Source of the DNA: Planctomycetia bacterium
GTDB taxonomy: Bacteria > Planctomycetota > Phycisphaerae > Phycisphaerales > SM1A02
Assembly: GCA_009936695.1 (NCBI GenBank)
Contig: JAACEA010000354.1
Location: 1 to 5,557, forward strand
DNA: 5,557 bases
Direction: 5' to 3'
Shown: one piece after another, positions 1 through 5,054 of the stretch
Position numbering within the stretch: position 1 is the first letter of the stretch
Layout of the letters: every line of letters starts with the position of its first letter
Made by a program: the position numbers and the translations under genes
Notes under the pieces: model-generated
Database searches by the model: none
What the model was told of the DNA's origin: nothing
What the model saw: only the letters and a program-made list of their open reading frames with translations

Positions 1-41
1 CGCCGATCTCCCCGACCATCCGCGAGGCGGTCCGGATCGCA

Positions 42-2483
42 TCAGCCGTCCCCGTCGATTCGGCGACGCTGTTCCTCGGACAACGTCGAGCGCACTCGAT
101 TGCGCAGCCGCTCCCGCAACTCGTCACGCTGGAAGACCAGCTTCCCCAGTTCCTGTGCGACCGCCTGCTCGCCGTCGTAGCGGGTGCTGACGCCGCCCTC
201 GATCTCCTCGATCTCGGGCATGCGCGACGAGTCGAGCCGGAGCGTTCGAGCCCGAGCCACCAGATCCAGCTCGCGTCGGAGATGCTCGCGAAGAATCGTG
301 GCAAGGGTCTCGATCTGGTCGGGCTCGAGATCCGGGAGCCGCAGGGCGCGCCGCACGACGCCGGCCGTCCGGTCGCCCGCACCGGCGTGCATCCCCCGGT
401 CGGCCACTTCGAATTCCAGTTCGATCGACGGCAGTGGATCGAGCGACGGCACGACGGTTTCGAGCAGCGCGACTTCGATCCGCGCGCGTCGCCGTTCGCG
501 ATCGCCGAGAATCTCCAGGGCTCGCCGGTTCACCGCCCTCGTGAAAGTCAGGTAGTCGATCTTCTTCTCGTGGTACGCCACCGAATCGAGGATGTCCTGT
601 CGAGCGGTGGCGATCCGATCCGTGTCGACGCCGGAATAGACCTCGAGCAGAACGGGAACCTCCGGCCGCAACGCGTTGATCGCGTTCGCACGGGTCGTCG
701 GATCGAAGTCCATCGCCTCGATGATCTCGAACGGGCTCGCCTCCGGCGCACTCGTGGCCGACCGCCCCGTCGCGGAGAGTGGTTCGACGTCGACCGCCCG
801 ATCGAAGATCCGCTGGAGCCGAACCGCCTGGAGCCCCTCGGGCGTGATCGACGTCCCGAAGGCCGCGGCGAAGTCGTCGAAGAGCCGCTCGTCGAGCCGA
901 CGCGTCGCCTCGACGGCGGCGAGATACTCGTCGTTCCGGAGGAGGGCCTCCTTGCCGAACGCGTCGCTGTCCTCGTACGGGGTTCGGGCCGCCGCGACCT
1001 CGAGGATCGGCGCGACCTCGCCGGACCAGGCATCGAGGTAGTCGACGTGCAACGATCGGGCCACGTCCCGATCGACGGCCTCGAGGGCGAGCAGGTCGAG
1101 CATCAGTTCCAGTTCGTCGACCGCGATGGGGTTCACGATCCGGAAGGTCGATCCGACCTGCCCTGCCTCCGGACGCGCCTCAACGACCACCACGCCGACC
1201 CCGGCACGACTTCCGTCCCGCTCCACGTCACCCGCGGTCTCCCGGCCGGCGAGATCCGCCATCAGCGCCTCCCGCGACGCCTCGGGAAGCAAGGCGAGCA
1301 ACGACTCGGTCGTCCTGGCGCTCAACGCCTGTCGCGAGCGTGCCACCGCCTCGAGCTCGTCTGAGAGCCCCAGACCGTTCTCCAGCCCCGACTGCTCGAA
1401 GATCAACCGCATGATCTCGCGTCCCAAATCGATCATCTGGTCCGTCAATCGATCGTCGCTGCGAAACCACGCCGACAGGATGTCGTCGACGGCCACGCGG
1501 TCCATCGAGTCCTCGGGCAGCATCCCCCGCACCCGCGCCGCGATCGCCTCCACGCCCGGACCGTCGCCCCCGATCTCGAAACCGATGTGGGCCTCGGGGA
1601 AGGCCCTCGTCGCCCAGCGACGCTTGATCTTCCTCCATCGGGATGGTTCGAGCCGATCGCGGAGCAGTCGGGCGGCGGCGATCTCTCGATCCATGAGCTT
1701 CACCCGGGCATCGGAGATCTCCGCCATGGCGCCGGCATACGCCTCCGAAATCGCCTGCATGACCTCTCGACCGCGGTCGCCGTCGTTCATGTCCTCCTCG
1801 GTGATGCCGCCGTAACCCGCCTTGTCCAGTCGGCGGGCGACCTCGAGGATCGACTCGAAGGTTCCCACGGCGACATCCCTGACCAGGCGCGGCGTCGAGG
1901 ACTCGAGCCCTCGCAGGACGTCGTCGACCGCGGCGACCTCCTCCGCCGTCGGCGTCAACGCCCAGAACGCATCGTCGAGCGAAGTGTCGCGGAGCGAAAG
2001 CCCCCCCATGACCGAGGCGGCGTCGGCCTGCCGCCGGCGCACCAGCCGTGCGCGATCGACGCCGTCGGCGGCGTCCTCGCCGAGGGCCGCCGTCACGGAA
2101 GCGAACAACTGCTCGTCGAGTCGATGCACCCGCCCCAACACCGACCTCCAGGCGTCGAAGTAGCGTTCAAGCTGCTTCAGCGAGGGCATCATGCCGGTGT
2201 TGGACGCCCGAAGCTCGCGACTGATCGCGAGCAACTCGGCGATGGGCCCGTCCCGAAGCGCCTCGAAGTCCCGCAGGTAGTCGTCGTGAATCGCTTCGAT
2301 CAGCAGTGCGTCGGAATCGTCCAAGTCGAGGTACCGATCGAACAACGCCCCCGTCTCGCGAAGTCCGAGCGGATCCGGAACCTCGCCCGCCGCCCCCTGG
2401 CCGCAGGCCACGCCACGGATCACGAGCATCGCCACCGCGATCAGGAGAGGCTTGAACAGGTTGTTCATCGGATGATGCTGCAT
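42..2483 (-). CDS. Large secreted helical protein with internal duplication, function unknown
   Basis: I do not recognise a named family. The predicted product has 813 residues. The N-terminus is signal-peptide-like: a short polar stretch, Lys11, then the hydrophobic run PLLIAVAMLVI, then GVACGQGAAG, suggesting export. The GVAC segment is a poor lipobox because Gly is at -3, so type I cleavage is more likely than lipidation. No other membrane segment is visible. The rest is rich in Arg, Glu, Asp, Ala and Leu and looks almost wholly alpha-helical. It falls into two collinear copies of one module, about residues 48-407 and 455-809, joined by a Gly/Val-rich linker. The ATG start at 2483 was chosen because GGGAG lies 7 nt upstream. 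A GTG at 2513 is in frame but poorly spaced from any ribosome site, and an ATG at 2468 would still keep the signal peptide. The gene is separated from the DinB-like gene by an intrinsic terminator, so it probably has its own promoter, which I could not identify. Coding status is confident, function unknown. Confidence 0.85.
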   Translation of the reverse strand: MQHHPMNNLFKPLLIAVAMLVIRGVACGQGAAGEVPDPLGLRETGALFDRYLDLDDSDALLIEAIHDDYLRDFEALRDGPIAELLAISRELRASNTGMMPSLKQLERYFDAWRSVLGRVHRLDEQLFASVTAALGEDAADGVDRARLVRRRQADAASVMGGLSLRDTSLDDAFWALTPTAEEVAAVDDVLRGLESSTPRLVRDVAVGTFESILEVARRLDKAGYGGITEEDMNDGDRGREVMQAISEAYAGAMAEISDARVKLMDREIAAARLLRDRLEPSRWRKIKRRWATRAFPEAHIGFEIGGDGPGVEAIAARVRGMLPEDSMDRVAVDDILSAWFRSDDRLTDQMIDLGREIMRLIFEQSGLENGLGLSDELEAVARSRQALSARTTESLLALLPEASREALMADLAGRETAGDVERDGSRAGVGVVVVEARPEAGQVGSTFRIVNPIAVDELELMLDLLALEAVDRDVARSLHVDYLDAWSGEVAPILEVAAARTPYEDSDAFGKEALLRNDEYLAAVEATRRLDERLFDDFAAAFGTSITPEGLQAVRLQRIFDRAVDVEPLSATGRSATSAPEASPFEIIEAMDFDPTTRANAINALRPEVPVLLEVYSGVDTDRIATARQDILDSVAYHEKKIDYLTFTRAVNRRALEILGDRERRRARIEVALLETVVPSLDPLPSIELEFEVADRGMHAGAGDRTAGVVRRALRLPDLEPDQIETLATILREHLRRELDLVARARTLRLDSSRMPEIEEIEGGVSTRYDGEQAVAQELGKLVFQRDELRERLRNRVRSTLSEEQRRRIDGDG
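57..1121 (-). repeat. Second copy of the duplicated protein module (protein-level repeat)
   Basis: This stretch encodes about residues 455-809. The matching landmarks are HVDYLDAWS at 479-487, RLDERLF at 529-535, NRRALEILGDRE at 652-663, LEFEV at 689-693 and TLSEEQRRRI at 800-809. Offsets from copy one run between about 386 and 413 residues, consistent with one ancestral duplication followed by small insertions and deletions. Boundaries are approximate. Confidence 0.6.
1263..2342 (-). repeat. First copy of the duplicated protein module (protein-level repeat)
   Basis: This stretch encodes about residues 48-407 of the 813-residue protein. Landmarks shared in order with the second copy are HDDYLRDFE at 66-74, RLDEQLF at 121-127, an Arg/Glu-rich helix near 266-277, IGFEI at 300-304 and LLPEASREAL at 398-407. 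The similarity is visible only in protein, so the duplication is old. Boundaries are approximate. Confidence 0.6.
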
Positions 2484-2490
2484 TTCGAGG

Positions 2491-2497
2491 CTCCCGG
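2491..2497 (-). promoter_or_regulatory. Ribosome binding site deciding the start of the duplicated-protein gene
   Basis: On the minus strand this reads CCGGGAG. Its GGGAG core ends 7 nt before the ATG at 2483. Neither the upstream GTG (2513) nor the downstream ATG (2468) has a comparable, well-spaced purine-rich site, so this site favours the 813-residue product. Confidence 0.55.
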
Positions 2498-2521
2498 CGG
2501 CATCGCTTTCCACATCCTAAG

Positions 2522-2557
2522 AAAAACGCTCCGAGGACCTCATTGGCCCTCGGAGCG
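2522..2557 (-). terminator. Intrinsic (Rho-independent) terminator of the DinB-like gene
   Basis: Read on the minus strand, CGCTCCGAGG and CCTCGGAGCG form a perfect 10-bp GC-rich stem (arms at 2548-2557 and 2527-2536) with an 11-nt loop, followed at once by TTTTT (2526-2522). The stem begins 19 nt after the DinB-like stop codon. The plus-strand side has no T-tract, so it should terminate only minus-strand transcripts. It lies just before the signal-peptide gene and insulates it from read-through. Confidence 0.88.
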
Positions 2558-2576
2558 CGGTGATTTCGACACGGAT

Positions 2577-3101
2577 TCAGGGATTCAAGGAGCCCATGCC
2601 CATGGCGCGGCGCCAGAAGCTGACCTGACCGGCGTGCATCATGATGTGGTTGTTCATCATGAAGCTCACGGCGTCGCCCCGGGTCGGAAGCATCTCCGCG
2701 AACTTGCCTTCCATGGGATTCGCCGCGGAGAACACCGCCGCGGGAACCTCCGGCAGGATGCCGATGATCGTCTCGTACCGTTCCTTCATGAACGGGAGCA
2801 CGATGTCCTTGGCCGGATAGAGCGCATCGTCACCCGAGCCGTCCTCGCCCTGGCCGAGCGGGGCGTCGTCGAACGGGCACTCCACGACGAGGTCCTCGCG
2901 GTCCAGGAATGCGCCGAGCACGCGATTGGGATAGATCGCCAGGTGTCCGTAGATGAACGCGGGATGGTTCATCCCGTCCATGCACTTGTTGTGCCAGTGA
3001 TCGGCGTCGATGTCCTCCGCGAGCCCGAGGATGTATCCAAGGCTCATGGTGGATCCGCGGGCGATCGCGTTTCCGAAGGTGCTGGTGGTCAGGGTCGGCA
3101 T
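2577..3101 (-). CDS. DinB-family putative metal-binding four-helix-bundle protein
   Basis: The product has 174 residues, a normal length for the DinB/YfiT-like superfamily. These are cytoplasmic four-helix bundles that usually hold a divalent metal with three histidines. The likely ligands are all present: His53 in NHPAFIYGHL, and His152 and His156 in NNHIMMHAGQ, the family's HxxxH element followed by the typical GQ…RR segment. There is no signal peptide or membrane segment. Known superfamily members include bacillithiol- and mycothiol-dependent transferases and stress-induced proteins of unknown activity, and nothing here reveals the substrate. The ATG at 3101 is preceded by GAAAGAGAG ending 9 nt upstream, an acceptable ribosome site. 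The gene appears monocistronic, with a candidate promoter at 3177-3205 and an intrinsic terminator just after the stop. It shares strand with the upstream adenylyltransferase (123 bp away), which is not evidence of a joint function. Family assignment is good, function open. Confidence 0.85.
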   Translation of the reverse strand: MPTLTTSTFGNAIARGSTMSLGYILGLAEDIDADHWHNKCMDGMNHPAFIYGHLAIYPNRVLGAFLDREDLVVECPFDDAPLGQGEDGSGDDALYPAKDIVLPFMKERYETIIGILPEVPAAVFSAANPMEGKFAEMLPTRGDAVSFMMNNHIMMHAGQVSFWRRAMGMGSLNP

Positions 3102-3176
3102 CGGTGGAGGCTCTCTTTCAGGTGAGCAGGTCGGGATCGATCGGGCGACGGGGAAACGACTCCCCGGGTTCGAAGG

Positions 3177-3205
3177 ATTCTAGCTGAACGAACCTCCGGT
3201 CTCGA
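3177..3205 (-). promoter_or_regulatory. Candidate sigma-70-type promoter for the DinB-like gene
   Basis: On the minus strand, TCGAGA (3205-3200, 4 of 6 matches to the -35 consensus) is followed after 17 bp by TAGAAT (3182-3177, 5 of 6 matches to the -10 consensus). The inferred 5' UTR is about 65-70 nt. It sits in the 123-bp gap between the adenylyltransferase stop and the DinB-like start, and the gene's own terminator supports independent transcription. This is consensus matching only, with no other support. Confidence 0.33.
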
Positions 3206-3224
3206 CCGACCAGACGCCGCATCA

Positions 3225-4319
3225 TCATCGCCCGACGATCCGATCGAACACGCCACGGGCCCAGTCGGGGTCGGTGCCCCCCTCGATGATCGCCCGCCCG
3301 TCCGCGAACATCACCACCGAGACCGGATCTCCGTCCGGTGATCGTTCGTTGAGTCGACCCCGGATCGATCCGGCGGCCGCTTCGATCGTGCCGAGACCCG
3401 CGAGCCGGTTCGCGACGGCGTCGAGATCGATTCCGGATTCACCGGCCTTACCTCTGATCTGGACCGCATTCCGCCCGCAGAGGATCCGCGAGGACGCCGG
3501 TGGCGCGTCGAGATGTTCGAACCGCCCCCGAACGCAGCATGGACAATCGGCGTCGGCCGACTCGGCGATTCCGAGGGATCGATTCACGTTGGTCCAGAGA
3601 TCGAACGAACGAAGGGTGCGATCGACCGCCCCGACGTCTCCGACCAGAAGCTTGATCGCCTGAGTCGCCTGATGCGCCGCGACCGTCATGGTGACGGACC
3701 CCAGCACCCCCGCGGTCTCGCAGGTCGGCGTGCTGCCCGCGGGCGGCGGCGTCGGGAAGAGGCATCGCAGACATGGAGTGGCGTCCGCGTCGCGCCAACG
3801 GATCGTCGCCGACGATCCCGGGCCGCGACGCGACAGCACCGGCATGGACATCCCCTGCGTCGCGACGCCTGCTCCGTACAGATAGGGGACACCGGTGGAG
3901 ACCGCGAAGTCGTTCAGCAGATACCTCGTCTCGAAGTTGTCGAGCCCGTCCAGGATGAGATCGCATCCTTCGGCCAGCGACCCGATCGTCTCCGAATCGA
4001 TCTCCTCGACGAAGGCCCGGACCCGGACGTTCGAATTGGCCTGGGCCAGGCGAAGTCGCGCGGCTTCCGCCTTCGGCGTCGACCGCGAGGCGTCCCGCTC
4101 CGTGAAGAGCGTCTGTCGCTGCAGATTGGTCGACTCGACGACATCGCGATCCACGATGACGAGGGTCCCGACGCCCGCTCGACAGAGGAGATCCGCCGCG
4201 ACGGTTCCCAGGGCCCCGCAACCGGCGATGAAGACCGAACCTCGGCCGAGTCGGGCCTGGCCTTCCGCCCCGATGCCGGGCAGGCGCATCTGTCGGTGAT
4301 ATCGATCGAGATCCGTCAT
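3225..4319 (-). CDS. ThiF/MoeB/HesA-family E1-like adenylyltransferase
   Basis: The product is a 364-residue cytosolic enzyme of the family that adenylates the C-terminal Gly of a ThiS-, MoaD- or ubiquitin-like protein with ATP, for thiamine, molybdopterin or related sulfur transfer. All core elements are present: RYHRQMRLPGIG near the N-terminus; nucleotide-binding GCGALG at 33-38; VDRDVV around Asp57/Asp59; NLQRQ at 65-69; Lys83; LDGLDN with Asp127 at the catalytic Asp position; zinc cysteines CLRC (183-186) and CPCC (259-262); and CETAGVLG with Cys200 at the position of the ThiF cysteine that bonds the carrier protein. Residues about 278-363 form an extra C-terminal domain (CGRNAVQI … FADGRAII) seen in many bacterial ThiF-like proteins instead of a rhodanese domain. 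The start at 4319 leaves the usual short lead before RYHRQ; a TTG at 4415 would add an Arg-rich tail encoded by the hairpin region. No carrier gene is in the window, so thiF and moeB cannot be told apart. Confidence 0.92.
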   Translation of the reverse strand: MTDLDRYHRQMRLPGIGAEGQARLGRGSVFIAGCGALGTVAADLLCRAGVGTLVIVDRDVVESTNLQRQTLFTERDASRSTPKAEAARLRLAQANSNVRVRAFVEEIDSETIGSLAEGCDLILDGLDNFETRYLLNDFAVSTGVPYLYGAGVATQGMSMPVLSRRGPGSSATIRWRDADATPCLRCLFPTPPPAGSTPTCETAGVLGSVTMTVAAHQATQAIKLLVGDVGAVDRTLRSFDLWTNVNRSLGIAESADADCPCCVRGRFEHLDAPPASSRILCGRNAVQIRGKAGESGIDLDAVANRLAGLGTIEAAAGSIRGRLNERSPDGDPVSVVMFADGRAIIEGGTDPDWARGVFDRIVGR

Positions 4320-4363
4320 GGAACCAGAGCGTACCCGGCCGCGGTGCGATCTCCACGGGGAAC

Positions 4364-4405
4364 CACGACGCCTTCGTCTCCGATCAAGGAGGCGAAGGCG
4401 CCGTG
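4364..4405 (-). other. Long imperfect hairpin between sodN and the adenylyltransferase gene
   Basis: Arms at 4364-4381 and 4388-4405 pair over 18 positions around a 6-nt loop (GATCAA on the plus strand). Sixteen are Watson-Crick pairs; the other two are one G-U wobble and one mismatch, with roles swapped between strands. On the minus strand it begins 20 nt after the sodN stop and is followed by GTTCCCC rather than a U-run, so it is not a standard intrinsic terminator. Possible roles are stabilising the 3' end of sodN mRNA, attenuating transcription into the next gene, or Rho-assisted termination. The structure is seen in the sequence; the role is inferred. Confidence 0.6.
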
Positions 4406-4425
4406 AAGTGTTCAAACCGGCTGCA

Positions 4426-5037
4426 TCAGCCGCCAGGCGACGTTCGCCAGACGTCCTCGGTCGCCAGATGGCGGCCCTCCTGCAGACCCGCGTCCGCCTG
4501 CTTGGCGGGATACCACGGTGCGACGGCGTCGATCGCGGCGAGCAGCTCGTCGGTGGCCGCCGGGTCGAGGTTCTGGGCGGCCTTCATCGCGGCCACCGTG
4601 ATCCGATGGAAGGCGGCGAGCTGGCGGTGATAGCCCTCCCGCGCCGCGATGTCCGCACCGGCGGGCGCCTTCACCCGCTGGGCGACGAAGTACCACGCCA
4701 CGGTGTGCTGCAGCTTCCGGCCGTGCTCCTCCTTCACCATCGCCCATCGGGCGATCGTGTTGAGGGAGGACGCGTCGACCTTCCCGGAGAGCGCGGTGAT
4801 CTGCGCCGAGGCCTTTCGCATGGTCATCGCGTCGAGCCGCATGCCCTCGACCTCCGCGTGATCGTCGTAGATGCCGCACGGAACCTCGCAGTGGGCGGGC
4901 AGGGCGGAGGCGACGCTCGAGCGGGCGGCCTCGACGACGGCCCGGACGTCGGGGGCCGCCGCATCCAGCGCGTCGACGGCGGCGTATCCTCCGAAGAGGG
5001 TGGCGATGACGGCGGACGCGATCATGGTGTTCTTCAT
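4426..5037 (-). CDS. sodN: Nickel superoxide dismutase precursor (SodN)
   Basis: The enzyme converts superoxide to oxygen and hydrogen peroxide at a nickel centre. The diagnostic nickel hook is present as HCEVPCGIY at residues 49-57: His1, Cys2 and Cys6 of the mature enzyme are ligands and Tyr9 lines the site. These two are the only cysteines in the 203-residue precursor. The following helices (ARWAMVKEEH, YHRQLAAFHRITVAAMK, a final DELLAAIDAV) fit the four-helix subunit that forms a hexamer in characterised enzymes. His must become the N-terminus, so a 48-residue leader must be removed, cutting LPA|HC. The leader starts with Lys2 and a hydrophobic segment (about residues 5-21), which suggests export, then continues for about 28 further residues before the hook. 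The predicted mature chain is about 155 residues, longer than the 117-residue Streptomyces enzyme, mainly through a C-terminal tail after about residue 174. The ATG at 5037 has a strong GAGGAG site 9 nt upstream. No sodX-type maturation protease gene is in the window. Confidence 0.95.
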   Translation of the reverse strand: MKNTMIASAVIATLFGGYAAVDALDAAAPDVRAVVEAARSSVASALPAHCEVPCGIYDDHAEVEGMRLDAMTMRKASAQITALSGKVDASSLNTIARWAMVKEEHGRKLQHTVAWYFVAQRVKAPAGADIAAREGYHRQLAAFHRITVAAMKAAQNLDPAATDELLAAIDAVAPWYPAKQADAGLQEGRHLATEDVWRTSPGG

Positions 5038-5046
5038 GTTGGGGAT

Positions 5047-5052
5047 CTCCTC
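5047..5052 (-). promoter_or_regulatory. Strong ribosome binding site of sodN
   Basis: On the minus strand this reads GAGGAG, ending 9 nt before the sodN ATG at 5037. It is the best Shine-Dalgarno match seen before any gene in the window, and it fixes the start codon ahead of the hydrophobic leader. It lies inside the 17-bp gap between the two divergent start codons. Confidence 0.75.
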
Positions 5053-5054
5053 GG

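Noticed and set aside
1..41. Possible terminator or gene end downstream of the duplicated-protein gene
   Set aside because: Only a 5-bp inverted repeat (ATCCG/CGGAT) is visible, with no T-tract. The 41 bases are too few to support a feature.
282..1364. A 360-codon open frame on the plus strand
   Set aside because: It is antisense to the second half of the duplicated-protein gene, whose landmark motifs show that the minus frame is the one under protein selection. The composition is that of a shadow frame.
2369..2410. Possible lipoprotein signal (GVAC) in the duplicated protein
   Set aside because: Gly at -3 and Val at -2 fit the lipobox poorly, since Leu, Val or Ile is expected at -3. The following residues suit ordinary signal-peptidase cleavage better.
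2484..2513. GTG start at 2513 for the duplicated-protein gene
   Set aside because: The nearest AGGA is only about 2 nt from the GTG, too close to work, while the ATG at 2483 has GGGAG at a normal 7 nt.
1587..3125. A 512-codon open frame on the plus strand spanning the DinB-like gene and part of the duplicated-protein gene
   Set aside because: It runs antisense across two well-supported genes, the terminator and their intergenic region. Its product is rich in Arg, His, Gly and Asp with no recognisable domain. Long antisense frames are expected in G/C-rich DNA.
3149..3166. Short inverted repeat CGGGGA/TCCCCG after the adenylyltransferase gene, considered as a terminator
   Set aside because: It has only six pairs, a 6-nt loop and no T-run on either strand. 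It is too weak to call and lies inside the likely DinB-like leader.
3513..4406. Open frames antisense to the adenylyltransferase (3513-4406 plus strand and shorter ones)
   Set aside because: The minus-strand frame contains every conserved motif of the ThiF/MoeB family, so these overlapping frames are by-products of base composition.
4320..4415. N-terminal extension of the adenylyltransferase to the TTG at 4415
   Set aside because: The extra 32 residues are Arg-rich, come from the hairpin region and have no counterpart in the family, which starts shortly before the RYHRQ motif.
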